Below, piece after piece: positions 41,700 through 53,159 of a stretch of 64,000 nt of DNA. The stretch lies in the NCBI GenBank assembly GCA_034336665.1, contig JAPFBE010000067.1:62001-126000 (forward strand), written 5' to 3'. A program made the translations under genes and the position numbers. The notes beneath the pieces are model-generated. The model did not search any database. It worked only from the letters and a program-made list of their open reading frames with translations, and had not been told where the DNA came from. The DNA is from Luscinia megarhynchos. Its lineage: Eukaryota > Chordata > Aves > Passeriformes > Turdidae. The first letter of the stretch is position 1. Each line of letters opens with the position of its first letter.

Positions 41700-41860
41700 C
41701 CAGGAATCAGCGGTTCAGTAATTAAGTCATTAATTAATTAAAAGCGATTTTTTTTAATTTACACCAGAAATAGTAAATGTCCAGAATTCCTTAAAAAACT
41801 ACGGTATAGACAATAAATACAGTACAAAAATTCCAGCCCGGAATTCCGGGAATTCCCAAG
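41700..41860 (-). other. BICRA: Candidate end of BICRA 3' UTR
   Basis: A unique AT-rich segment. On the minus strand it contains CTGTATTTATTGTCTATACC, TTCTGGACATTTACT and TGTAAATTAAAAAAAATC, typical of a conserved vertebrate 3' UTR end with an ATTAAA-type signal. It would give BICRA a 3' UTR of about 3.5 kb including the arrays at 44160-45215. Sequence 41860-43230 is mostly low-complexity without an exon. Confidence 0.45.
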
Positions 41861-43230
41861 AAACCATCCAGGGACTTTTTTTTTTTTCTTTTTTTTCTTT
41901 TTTGGGAATTTTTTTCCTCCTCAAAATTGGGATCCGACCCGCCCGACAGCGAAACCCCCCAGAAATCCGGGAAAAATGGGAGGAAAGGGTTAAAAAAAAA
42001 TTTAAATGCTTTTCGGAATTCCCGGTGGGGAGAAAAGGGGAGGCGAGGAAAAAAATTCAGGGATTTTGGGGGGTTAAAATAGGGAATTTGGGGGTAAAAA
42101 ATTGAGATTTTTCTTGGGGCTAAAAATGAGATTTTTTAACTGAAAAACGAGGGATTTCGAGGGGTGAAAAGTGATTTTTTGGGGGGGATAAAGGGAATTT
42201 TTGAGTAAAAATGAGGATTTGGGGATGAAAATGGAAATTCTGAGAATTCAGGATTTTTTAGGTTTTTTTTTAAAGGTGGGAATATTGTGGTTTTAAAAGA
42301 TTTTTGGGGGTTAAAAAGAAGCGATTTTTAGGGGTTTTCCAGTGCAGGTTCACCTGGTAGAAAATTGGAAAATCTAAACTTGGCAAAAATCGGGATAAAA
42401 GAGGTTTTTAAAAAATGGGGGTAAAAAATGGGGAAAAAAAGAGTGGGAAAAATAATAAAAAATTTGATTTAAAAATGGACAAAAATATCAATGCAGCAAG
42501 AAAAAAGAAACAGGAATTTAAAAAAGGGAGAAGAAAAATAAAAATAAATTTTAAAATTGGATTAAACTTGGAAAATAAATAGGAGAGAAAATGATAAAAT
42601 AAAAAAAATTTTAAAATAAATGTGATGGAGGAAAAAAGGGATTTAAAAAGGAGGAAAAAAATTAATTATTGGGATTTGGGGAAAGTCGTTATTTGGATTT
42701 GGGGGAAATTAATTATTTGGATTTGGGAGAAGTTAATTAATTTTGGGAAAATGGGATCCCACTGGAAAATTCCATTTTTTAAAAGGAATTTTGGGTTTTC
42801 TGCTTCTTTTTCACCCCAAAATCTTTGGAATTTGTTTAAAAAAACCAAAAGCTGCAATTGTGGAATTTCACCCCCAGTTTTGGGAATTTTTGAGGAGGCA
42901 GGATTTGGGGGAGGGTCAAAACCTCAGAATTTGTTAAAAAAATAAAAATGCGAGGAAAATTTGGGATTTCTGGGACGGGGTTTTGGGGGGGAGGAGTTTA
43001 AAAAACTCTGGAATGAGTTAAAAAAAAAAATTTAAAAGGTGAAGAATTCCGGGGATAATTTGGGATTTTGTTCCTTTTTGGGGGAGATTTTTGAGGCGGG
43101 AATTCCGTCCTGGGCCTGGGGCAGATCCCAAAAAATTCGATTTGGGGGAAAAAAAGGGGAAAATAGAGAATTCCTGTTCCTGATCCGGGGAGGCGCCCGA
43201 CGGGGTTTGGGACCTTCCCGCTACTGCTGC
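41860..43230. other. Inferred BICRA 3' UTR or downstream, A-rich low complexity
   Basis: Irregular aaaaatgaggatttgggg and aaaaataaaaaa words, with some unique sequence at 42740-42960. No exon or tandem array of note. Confidence 0.5.
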
Positions 43231-43760
43231 TCGACCCCAAAATCCAAATCCCAAATCCCAAATCCCAGAATTCAATTCAAATCCCAAATCCCAATTCCAA
43301 TCCCAAATCCCAAATTCAATCCCAAATCCCAAATCCCAATTCCAATTCCAATCCCAAAATCCCAAACCCCAACTCAATTCCAATTCCAAAATCCAAAATC
43401 CAAAATCCCAAATCCCAATTCCCAATTCCAATTCCAAAATCCCAAATCCAAAATCCCAAATCCCAATTCCAATTCCAATCCCAAAATCCCAAATCCAAAA
43501 TCCCAAATATCAATTTCAAATCTCAAATCCCAAACTAGCTCAATTCCAATTCCAATCCCAAAATCCCAAATCCCAATTCCAATCCCAAAATCCCAAATCC
43601 AAAATCCCAAATATCAATTTCAAATCTCAAATCCCAAACCCCAACTCAATTCCAATTCCAATCCCAAAATCCCAAATCCCAATTCCAATCCTCAAATCCC
43701 AAATCCCAATTCCAAATCCCAAATCCAATCCCAAAATCCCAAATTTCAATCCCAAATCCC
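43230..43760. repeat. Repeat caaatcccaattccaatcccaaaa
   Basis: Degenerate 6-18 base words, about 500 bases. Possibly within the BICRA 3' UTR. Confidence 0.88.
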
Positions 43761-44159
43761 GGTCCGAGAAATTTGGGGTTCCCATTCCGATAAATAAATT
43801 CGGGTTTCCCCAATTTCCTCTCGAGACCCGATCGAATTTCTGATCCGGAGGGCTCCAGCGTTCGAACTTCCAGTCCTGGGAAGTCCGGGAAAAAAATTCC
43901 CCGAAATCCGGGAAAAAAATCGAAATCTCGGGAAAAAATCCGACCCGAATTTCCAACCCGGGGCTGATCGAATTTCCAATCCCGCATTCCAATTTCCACC
44001 CGGGGCTGATCCCGCGTTCCCAAATTTTTCAATCCCAGAGCTCGGCTCCTCTCCCCCATTCCGAATTCCCTTATCCGGGGGCCCGATCCCGAATTTTCTC
44101 TCCCTCATTCGAATTTCCAATCCGGAAACCTCCGCTCCTTCCCCTCATTCGAATTTTCT

Positions 44160-44330
44160 TTCCCTCATTCCCAAATTTTCTCTCCCTCATTCCCGAATTT
44201 TCTTTCCCTCATTCCCAAATTTTCTTTCCCCCATTCCCGAATTTTCTTTCCCTCATTCCCAAATTTTCTCTCCCTCATTCGAATTTTCTCTCCCTCATTC
44301 CCGAATTTCCTCTCTCTCCCTCATCCTCCT
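44160..44330. repeat. ~20-bp repeat (attttctctccctcattccc)
   Basis: Eight or nine units, pyrimidine-rich on the plus strand. Confidence 0.88.
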
Positions 44331-44419
44331 CTCCATTCCGGCCGTCTCTCTTTTGTGCGGGGGATCTCTCCATTCGAATTTTCTCTCTCCTCCATTCCCG
44401 AATTTTTCCTTCCCCGCTC

Positions 44420-45215
44420 ATTCGGACCATTTCCCGTTTTTTCCCCATTCGGATCCTTTTCGGTTGTTTTCCCCATTCCCAGAACATTTTTCCCATTTTT
44501 TCCCCATTCCCGGATCATTTTTCCCGTTTTTTGTTTTTCCTCATTTCCCGGATAATTTCCCGTTTTTTTCCCCATTCCCAGATCATTTCCCCATTTTTTT
44601 CCCCATTCCCGGATCATTTTACGCTTTTTGTTTTCCCCATTCCCGGACCATTTTCCCGGTTGTTTTTTCCCCATTTCCGGATCATTTTGCGGTTGTTTTT
44701 CCCCATTCCGGACCATTTTCCCGGTTGTTTTCCCCCATTCCCAGATCATTTCCCGTTTTTTCCCCCATTCCGGACCATTTTTTCCACGGTTGTTGTTTCC
44801 CCATTCCGGATCACTATCCCGGTTGTTTTCCCCATTCGGATCATTTTCCCGTTTTTCTATTCCCCATTCCCAGATCATTTTTCCCGGTTGTTTTCCCCCA
44901 CTCGGACCATTTTCCCAGTTTTTTTCCCCATTCCCGGACCATTTTTCCGGTTGTTTTCCCCACTCCCGGACCATTTTCCCAGTTTTTCCCCATTCCCGGA
45001 CCATTTTCCCGGTTGTTTTTCCCCATTCCCGGACCATTTTCCCGTTTTTTGTTTTCCCCCATTCCGGACCATTTTCCCGTTTTTGTTTCCCCATTCCCGG
45101 ACCATTTTCCCGGTTGTTTTCCCCATTCGGACCATTTTCCCGTTTTTTTGTTTTCCCCACTCCGGACCATTTTCCGGTTGTTTTTCCCCCATTCCCGGAC
45201 CATTTTCAGTTGTTC
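44420..45215. repeat. ~33-bp repeat (ttcccggttgttttccccat)
   Basis: About twenty-five units of cccggaccattttcccggttg with ttttccccattc. It ends 65 bases downstream of the BICRA stop. Confidence 0.92.
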
Positions 45216-45281
45216 CGTTCCGTCCGTCCGTGTGGTTTTGTTTGTTTGTTTCCTTTCCCCCTCCCCGTTTTTTCCCGGCCG

Positions 45282-46312
45282 TCATCTCGTGCACGTCCGG
45301 GCGGCGCCAGGCCGCCGTTGTGGCTGGGGGGGCACCGGCTGTACAACTCGGGGGGGGGCGCCAGGGCGGGCCAGGGCGGATCCAGCGCCAGTGCCGATCC
45401 AGTCCCGATGCCAGTCCCGAGTGCCGCCGCCCGCTACCCGGTGCCGGTGCCGGTGGCGTGGCGGTGCCGCCCGCGGCAACTGCTACGGGATTCAGGATGC
45501 TGTCGATGGCGCTCTGCAGGTGCTCGCTCAGCGAATCACGTCCTGCGGGCTGTCGCTGGAGAAGGACGCGTTGTCCACGTCCGACACCTCCGCCTTCCTC
45601 CTCTTGCCGCCCCACAGCCCGGCCCTGCCCGCCGCTCCTCCTCCTCCTCCTCCTCCTTCCTCCTCCTCCTCCTCCTCCCCGTCCGACGCCTCCTCGGCGC
45701 GCCCTTCCCGCGGCCCGCAGCTCGCCGCCCGCAGCCGCTCGGGAGCTCTCCCGGTAGCTCTTCCTCAGCGGCAGGCGGCACGGCACGGCGGGCGGGGACG
45801 ACGACGACGACGAGGGACGATGAAGACGAGCAGCTGGGCGGCGTTTTTTTCTCCAGGGAGCCGTTGAGCTGCGCGGCGCCCGCCGGCACGCAGCAGCTCC
45901 AGCGCCGTGTTGTGGATCACCTTGCTCAGCCCGGCCTCCTGCTTGATCTTCAGCAGAGCCCGATGCGGCTCCGCGCCTCGTACGTCTTCATCGGGGGCGG
46001 CTGCGCGGGCGGCAGCGCGTCCTCGTCCCCTCCCCGCCCCGGGCGTCCCCTCCCCCAACCCACCCAGGAATCCCCTCGCCCCCGAAATCCCGGGGGGGTC
46101 GCGGAGATTAGAGTCACGCCCTCCCCAGCCAGGTGACGCTGGGGGCCCTACGTGCTTGATGGAGCGGTTTGGGGGGCGAGAGGGGCGCGAGGAGGAGGGG
46201 GCGGGGGAGGTTGGGGGAGGGCAGGGAGGAGGAGGAGGAGGAGGAGGGAGGAGGAAGGGGAGGGTGGGAGCAGGAGGAGGAGGAGGAGGGAGGGACGAAG
46301 AGACGTATTCGT
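45282..46312 (-). CDS. BICRA: BICRA last exon: C-terminal tail and stop (several indels)
   Basis: After CTTGCAG the exon starts (D)EYVSSSLPPPPP, as human DEYVSSSRSLGLP, through a (TCC)n tract. Further blocks are PPSVTW, DEDALPP, MKTYEARSRIGL, LKIKQEAGLSKVIHNTALEL, CRLPLRKSYRES, DSLSEHLQSAIDSILN and SHNGGL, ending ARTCTR-stop at 45282 (human GARTLTR). Blocks alternate between frames, so at least five indels exist. A G-rich stretch at 46020-46120 has no human counterpart and might be a small intron. Confidence 0.85.
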
Positions 46313-46319
46313 CTGCAAG

Positions 46320-47040
46320 GGGAAAGAGCAGGGGCGCCCGTTAGAGCTCATCTGCGTTACACTAATTACACTAATTACATTAATTACATTAATTACATTC
46401 ATTTCTCCTTCTTTTGCTGCCCAAAATTTGCCTTTTCCCGAGGGATTAGATCCCTCAGGACCCCAAAAAATCAGAGTGGGCGGGGGCCTTGAAACGACCC
46501 TTGATTGACCCTTGATTGACCCTTCATAAAGCTTTGATTGACCCTGACTGACCCAGAAGTGACCTGTGATTGACCTTTACCTGACCTTGAACAAACCCTT
46601 AATTGACCTGTAATAAACCTTTAATTGACCCTTAATAAACCTTTAACTTGTGTAGTGGCCTGAACACTCGTTTAATTCACCCTTAATAAACTCTGAATTT
46701 ATCCTTAGTTGACCCATAGTAAACCTTTCATTGACCCTTAATTGACCCGTAATAAATCTTTCCTTTGTCCTTAATTGACCCTTAATAAACCTCTAATTGA
46801 CCCTTAATAAACCTCTAATTGACCGTAATAAACACTTAACTAATCCTGAACAAACCTTAATTGATCCTTAATAAACCTTTAATTTACCCATAATTGACCC
46901 TAAATTGACCCTTGATTAACCCTTAGTGACCCTTGGTTAACCCTTAGTGACCCATGATTAACCCTTAATTGACCCTTGATTTTTGGGCCGGGCCTGGCGA
47001 GGGTCCCCCAAAAACTAACGACCCCACCCCAAATCTGGGA
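46320..47040. repeat. BICRA intron repeat (cttaattgacccttaataaa, ~22 bp)
   Basis: From 46490 to 46985 about twenty units of gacccttaataaacctttaa. Upstream (46350-46400) is a short attacattaattacatt tract. AATAAA occurs repeatedly on the plus strand only. Confidence 0.9.
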
Positions 47041-48200
47041 ATCCCATTCCCAGAATCCCACCCATTCCCGTCAGGGATCCCAATCCCAGATCCCAAATCC
47101 CAAATCCAGATCCCAAATCCCAGATCCCAAATCCCAGATCCTAAATCCCAAATCCCAATCCTGCTCCTCCTCAGGCTGGTCCCGGATCCCATTCCCAGCC
47201 CCATTCCCAAATCCCAAATCCTGGATCCCAGATCCCAGATCCCAAATCCCAAATCCCAAATCCCAGATCCCAAATCCCAAATCCCAAATCCCAATCCCTA
47301 ATCCCAGATCCCATTCCCAGCCCCATTCCCAAATCCCAAATCCCAAATCCCAGATCCCAGATCCCAACCCGGTTCCCTCACCAGGCCGGTCCGGATCCCA
47401 TTCCCATTTCTAGATCCCAATCCCATTTCCAATCGCCAAATCCCAAATCCTGGATCCCAAATCCCAAATCCCAGATCCCAAATCCTGAATCCTAAATCCC
47501 AAATCCCAAATCCCAGATCCTAAATCCCAAATCCCAAATCAATCAGCTCCTCACCAGGGCTGGTCCCGGATCCCATTCCCAGCCCCATTCCCAGATCCCA
47601 AATCCCAAATCCCAGATCCCAAATCCCAAATCCCAGATCCCAACCCAGTTCCCTCACCGGGCTGGTCCCAGATCCCAGCCCCATTTCACAAAGAAACCAA
47701 TCCCATTTCCAAATCCCAAATCCCAAATCCCAAATGCATAAATCCCATATCCCATATCCCAAATCCCAAATCCCAAATCCCAAATCCCAAATCCCATATC
47801 CCATATCCCAAATCCCAATCCCGGCTCCTCACCGGGCTGGTCTGGATCCCATTCCCAGCCCATATCCCATATCCCAAATCCCAAATCCCAAATCCCAATC
47901 CCAGATCCCAGATCCCAAATCCCAAATCCCAATCCCAGATCCCAGCCCGGCTCCTCATGTGGGCCAGTCCTGGATCCCAGCCCCCATTCCCAAATCCCAA
48001 GTCCCAACCCCCAAATCCCAAATCCCATTCCCAGATCCCATATCCCAGCCCCAAATCCCAAATCCCAAATCCCACATCCCAAATCCCAAATCCCAAATCC
48101 CAAATCCCAAATCCCACATCCCAAATCCCAAATCCCAAATCCCAGATCCCAAATCCCAGATCCAAATCCCAAATCCCAATCCCAGATCCCAGCCCGCTCC
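47040..48200. repeat. BICRA intron array with ~6 copies of the 48205-48296 exon donor edge
   Basis: Background is caaatcccaaatcccagatc. Near 47160, 47378, 47549, 47651, 47824 and 47948 occurs ctcctcaccgggctggtcc or a variant, on the minus strand GGACCAGCCCG|GTGAGGAG, meaning D-Q-P plus the donor. These copies have the extra G (CCCG|GT) that the exon phase requires and that is missing in the exon as printed. Confidence 0.85.
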
Positions 48201-48204
48201 TCAC

Positions 48205-48296
48205 GGGCGGTCCAGCCAGCTGCGGTCGTAGCCAGCGCCGTTTTCTCCTCCTGGATGAGAAAATCCTGTCGATCATCACCATCTCTGCCCGAGGGG
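48205..48296 (-). CDS. BICRA: BICRA exon, GLTSCR1 domain end (indels)
   Basis: After CTTCCAG the blocks are PS-(A)EMVMIDRIF, IQEEKTALA and YDRSWLDRP, with one-base extras between, ending at CCGCCC|GTGAGG. Human has SPSAEMVMIDRMFIQEEKTTLALDKQ. Phase to the next exon requires one more G at the donor, which is present in the neighbouring array copies. Confidence 0.88.
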
Positions 48297-48424
48297 CTGG
48301 AAGCTCTTGAGGAACCGCAGGTTGGGATTGGGATCAGGATTGAGATTGAGATCAGGGGTTTGGGATTTGAGATCAGGCTTGGGATTGGGATCAGGGACTG
48401 GGATTTGAGCAAGGCTGGGGTTTG

Positions 48425-49288
48425 AAACTCCTGCCGACTCCTCCAGCAGCAGCAGCTGGTGTTTGTTGAGCATGGATTTGGGATTTGGGGATCAGGGATT
48501 TTGGGATTTGGGAGTCAGGATTTGGGGTCAGGGTTTGAGGGAATGAGATTTGGGATCAGAATCAGAGATTTTGGGGTCAGGATTTAGGGGTCAGGGTTGG
48601 GATAGGGATCAGATTTAAGGTCTCACCCGTGACTCCTCCAGCAGCAGCAGCATTTATTTGTTGAGCAGGGATTTGGGATTTCAGGGTCAAGGCTTTAGGG
48701 ATTTGGGATCAGGATTTGGGAGTCAGGGTTTGGGATCAGGATCAGGATTTGGGATCAGAGGGATTTTAGAGGGTCAGGAGTCTGAGATCGAGAGACTCAG
48801 GGATTGAGGAGTCAGGGACTCAGGAGCTCTACGACTCCTAGAGCAGCAGCAGCGCGTGTATTTGTTGAGCAGGGATTTGGGGTCAGGACTGAGGATCAGA
48901 GATTTGGGATTAGGATCAGAGATTTGGGATTAGAGATCAGGATTTGGGGTCAGGGGACTGGGGTTAGAGCTCCTGCTGACTCCTCCAGCAGCAGCAGCCG
49001 GTGTTTGTTGAGCAGAGATTGGGGTTTTGGGGGTCAGGGATTTAGGGATCAGAGATTTCAGGTCTCACTCAGCGACTCTTGAGCAGCAGCAGGTATTTGT
49101 TGAGCAGGGATTTGGGATTTGAAGTCAGGGATTTGAGGATGGGATGAATTTGAGGTCAGGATTTCAGGGTTTGGGAGCTCACCAGCGAACTCCTCCAGCA
49201 GCAGCAGCGGTATTTGTTGAGCAGGGATCAGGGTTTGGGGTTTGGGATCAGGATTTGGGGTCAGGGTTTGAGGAGTTTGGGAGCTCAC
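48425..49288. repeat. Array with ~6 copies of the 49289-49384 exon donor edge
   Basis: Near 48436, 48632, 48830, 48978, 49073 and 49189 the block gactcctccagcagcagcag with tatttgttgagca recurs, on the minus strand encoding LNKYRLLLLEES or variants (the first copy gives MLNKHQLLLLEES). Periods are 95-200 bases, with gggatttggggtcagg filler. Confidence 0.93.
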
Positions 49289-49384
49289 CAGCGACTCCTC
49301 GAGCAGCAGCAGCGGTATTTGTTGAGCATGGCCAGCGTGCGGCGCAGCAACTGCTCCGACACACGCCTCGAACTCCTAGATCCA
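49289..49384 (-). CDS. BICRA: BICRA exon, GLTSCR1 domain (one or two indels)
   Basis: After CCCAG the exon reads (V)D-x-EFE, VSEQLLRRTLAMLNKYR, then one frame over LLLLEESL before GTGAGC. Human has VDEEFETVSTQLLKRTQAML then NKYRLLLLEESRR. The CTG run encoding LLLL is the likely site of one shift. Confidence 0.9.
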
Positions 49385-49389
49385 CTGGG

Positions 49390-50480
49390 AGCAGGAATAA
49401 CAGGAATGGGATAGCAGGAATGGCGGGAATAACTTGAGGGGATGGGATACTTGAGGAATGGGATACTTGGGAATACTTGGGATAATGGGGATGGGATAGC
49501 AGGGAATGGGATAGCAGGGAATAACGTGATAATGGGGATGGGATAATGGGAATACTTGGGAATGGGATAGCGGGATACTTGAGGAATAACGGGATAGCAG
49601 GGAATAACAGGATACTTGAGGGATGGGATACTTGAGAATAATGGGAATAGGGAATGGGATACTTGGGGAACAGGATAATGGGAATGGGATAATGGGAATA
49701 CTTGGGAATAATGGGAATAACAGGATAATGGGATAACGAGGGAAAAGATAGCGGGATAGCAGGACAATGGGAATAGCAGGGAATAATGGGAATGGGGTAG
49801 CAGGGAATGACAATGAGAATGGGATAATGGGGATGGGATAATGAGAATGGGAACAGGAATAATGGGAATGGGATACTTGGGAAATGAGGCCCGGGGAGGC
49901 TTGAGGGAATGGGAACTGATGGGAATGGGATAATGGGAATGGGAATGATGGGAATAATAATGGGAATGGGATAGCAGGATTAATGGGAATTACAAGCGAG
50001 GAATAATGGGAATGGGAACAGGAATAATGGGAATGGGATAGCAGGAGCGGGAATAACGGGGAATGGGATACTTGGGGAATCATGGGAATGACAAGCGAGA
50101 ATAGCGGGGAATGGGAACAGGAATAATGAGAGTGGGATAGCAGGAATAACAGGAATGATGGAAATAACAACAGGAATGACAGCAGGAATACGGGGAATGG
50201 AATAAGGGGAATAACGGGAATGACAGCGGGAATACGGGGAATGGAATAACGGGAATAAGCGGGGAACAGGATAGCGGGAATAGCAGGGAATAGCAGGGAA
50301 TAACAGGAATAGCAGGGAGCGGAATAGCAGGAATAACAGGAATAGCAGGGGAAGGGGATAACGGGAATAACAGGAATAGCGAGGAGCGAGGGATAGCGAG
50401 GGAATAACAGGAACAGGATAACGGGAATAACGGGAATACTTGGGAATAACGGGAATAGCAGGGAGCGGAATAGCAGGGAA
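49390..50480. repeat. BICRA intron repeat (gggaatgggataacaggaat)
   Basis: Degenerate words gggaatgggatag, ggaataacagg and ggatacttggg over 1.1 kb. Confidence 0.92.
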
Positions 50481-50559
50481 TGGGAGCGAGAGAGAGGCAG
50501 GGAGGGAGGGAAGGGGGTAGAGCAGAGCAAAGGGGGCCCCGTTACTGCAACGTGCCGGA

Positions 50560-51134
50560 CATTGCCGCATTCCCGATGTCGCGACATCCCGATATATCGC
50601 TGATGTATCCCGGGTGCGTGACATCCCGATGTATCGCGACATATCGCGATATCCTCTCACCCTCTGGCTGTGTCTCACTGCTATGCTTGGCAGGGCAGCG
50701 TTTACCCACACCCCACACCCCACATATCCCATGTACCCCATTATCCCATATCGCGACATTCCGACATATCCCGATATTCCCAGTACACATGACATATCGC
50801 GATATACCCTGACATATCGCGATATCTCACCCCTCTGGCACAGGGGCAGCGCCCCCTGGCGAACATGGCAGGGCAGCCCATACCCCACACATACACCCCA
50901 TATCCCGATACACCCCGACATATCGCGATATACCCTGACATATCACAGCATATGGCGACGTGTCAGCGACATCTCACCCCTCTGGCACTTTTCGGGCTGG
51001 CGGGCAGCACCCCCTGAGTACCTGCGTGGTAGGGCAGCTCATACCCACACACCCACACATCCCTTATCCCGACATACCCCAACATATCGCAATATCACGG
51101 CGACATATACGTGAGCATATCAGCGATATCTCAC
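50560..51134. repeat. Array with palindromic atatcgcgatat words and three copies of the 51135-51284 exon donor edge
   Basis: The motif acatatcgcgatatac (with core TATCGCGATA, a perfect palindrome) is repeated around 50630, 50800 and 50920. Blocks near 50655, 50831 and 50974 repeat tctcacccctctggca with ctggcgggcagcacc and tggtagggcagc, on the minus strand encoding LPYHA, VLPASP and the GTGAGA donor. Confidence 0.85.
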
Positions 51135-51284
51135 CCCTCTGGCACTCGGGCTGGCGGGCAGCACCCCTGAGTACTGCGATGGTAGAGGGCAGCAGCGAGC
51201 GAGGCGTCGCCATGGAGGAAGCAGGGTCGCGGAACTTCGGGGAGTGCAACACGAGCCCTGGTGCTTGATGCAGCTGCTCAGGAG
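51135..51284 (-). CDS. BICRA: BICRA exon, GLTSCR1 domain core (several indels)
   Basis: After a CGCGAG acceptor the blocks are LLSSCIKHQGS, VLHSPKFRDP, FLHGDA, SLLPYHA-YSG and VLPASPSARG to GTGAGA. Human has FLEHLHKHQGSVLHPDYKTA, FEDALHRLLPYHVYQGALPS. Indels fall at GTG-TTG, CCCTGC and around TACCATCGC. Confidence 0.85.
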
Positions 51285-51299
51285 CTCGCGGGGCACAAA

Positions 51300-52160
51300 G
51301 GGGTTTAGGGAATTTTAGGGGGTGGGGAATTTTGGGGGATTTTTGGGGGAGATTTTAGGGGGAATTTTTGGGGGAATTTTGGGGGGTGGGGAAATTTGAG
51401 GGGTGGGGGTGGAGATTTAGGGGTGGAAATTTTGGGGGTGGGGGGAATTCCGGAGAATTTTGGGGGAGTTATTGGGGGTGCAGATTTTGGTGGAGATTTG
51501 GAGATTTTGGGGAAATTTGGGGGAATTCGAAATTTTGGGGGAATTTTAGGGGATTTGGGATTTAGACAATTCGGAGTTCTGGGAATTCAGGGGTTTGGGG
51601 AATTCCGGGAATTTTGGGAATTTGGAGGATTTGGGGAATTTCGGGAATTTTGGGAATTTTGGATTTCGGGGGATTTGGGGAATTTTGGGGAATTTTGGGA
51701 ATTTGGGAATTTGGGATTTCGGGGGATTTGGGGAATTTTTTGGGAATTCGGGGATTTCCAGATGGGGAATTCTGGGGTTTGGGATCAGGGAATTCTGAGA
51801 TTTTTGCAATGGGGGAATTCGGGGGTTTGGGAATTCTGGGGATTTGGGATTGGGAGTTCTGGGATTTGGGGAATTCAGGATTTGGGGAATTCGGGATTTT
51901 TGGAATTTTGGGGAATTTCGGGATTTTGGGGAATTCTGGGATTTGGGGAAATTTCGGGATTCTAGGAATTTGGGGATTCCGGGATTTGAGGTTGAGGATT
52001 CAGGGATTTGGGGAATTCTGGGATTTTGTAATCAGGAATTCTGGGATTTTGGGGATCAGGAAATCGGGAGATTTTGGGATTGGGAATTCTGGGATTTTGG
52101 GATAGGGAATTCTGGGATTTTGGGATCAGGGAGGAATTCTGGGATTTGGGATTGGCCATT
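51300..52160. repeat. BICRA intron repeat, G-rich on plus (gggaattttggggatttgg)
   Basis: Degenerate ggaattttgggaatttgg words, about 850 bases. Confidence 0.9.
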
Positions 52161-52189
52161 CCCAATTTCCAGAACAAGCAAGGACGGGA

Positions 52190-53080
52190 TTTCCCATCCC
52201 ATCATTCCCAGTAAGAATTCCCAGCAGGAATTCCCATCATTCCCAGTATTCCCAGCAGGAATTCCCATCATTCTCAGTAAGAATTCCCATCATTCCCAGC
52301 GGGAATTCCCAGCATTCCCAGTAAGAATTCCCATCATTCCCAGTATTCCCAGTGGGAATTCCCAGCATTCCCACCATTCCCAGTGAGAATTCCCATCATT
52401 CCCAGAGGGAATTCCCATCATTCCCAGCAGGAATTCCCAGTATTCCCAGTAAGAATTCCCATCATTCCCAGTAAGAATTCCCATCATTCCCATCAATCAT
52501 TCCCAGCATTCCCAGTAAGAATTCCCATCATTCCCAGTGGGAATTCCCATCATTCCCAGTCAGAATTCCCAGCATTCCCAGTGAGAATTCCCATCATTCC
52601 CAGCAGGAATTCCCAGCATTCCCAGTAAGAATTCCCATCATTCCCAGCGGGAATTCCCAGTATTCCCAGTGGGAATTCCCATCATTCAGAGAATTCCCAC
52701 CATTCCCAGTAAGAATCCCCATCATTCCCAGTGGGAATTCCCATCATTCCCAGTCAGAATTCCCATCATTCCCAGTGAGAATTCCCATCATTCCCATCAA
52801 TCATTCCCAGCATTCCCAGTAAGAATTCCCATCACTCCCAGTGGGAATTCCCATCATTCCCAGTGAGAATTCCCAGCATTCCCAGCAGGAATTCCCATCA
52901 TTCCCAGTAAGAATTCCCATCACTCCCAGTGAGAATTCCCATCACTCCCAGTGAGAATTCCCATCATTCCCAGTCAGAATTCCCATCACTCCCAGTAGGA
53001 ATTCCCATCATTCCCAGTAGAATTCCCATCATTCCCAGCTGGGAATTCCCATCATTCCCAGCGGGAATTCCCAGTGTTCC
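52190..53080. repeat. BICRA intron repeat (~21 bp, cattcccagtaagaattccc)
   Basis: About forty units of attcccatcattcccagtgag type, very regular. Confidence 0.95.
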
Positions 53081-53091
53081 CAGTTCCTTAC

Positions 53092-53150
53092 CAGGCCTCC
53101 TTGCTGGGCTGCAGCACCGGGGGTTTCTTCAGCGCCAGCTTCGCCTCCAG
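53092..53150 (-). CDS. BICRA: BICRA exon (LEAKLALKKPPVLQPSKEA)
   Basis: After CCGCAG the 59 bases encode LEAKLALKKPPVLQPSKEA and end in phase 2 (TG) at GTAAGG. Human has YESKLSGLKKPPTLQPSKEAC. Intact; both splice sites are strong. Confidence 0.95.
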
Positions 53151-53159
53151 CTGCGGAGA

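Noticed and set aside
44353..46136. Plus-strand frames of about 500 residues across the BICRA last exon
   Set aside because: Antisense shadows. The minus strand carries the recognisable BICRA motifs KIKQEAGLSKVIHNTAL and HLQSAIDSIL.
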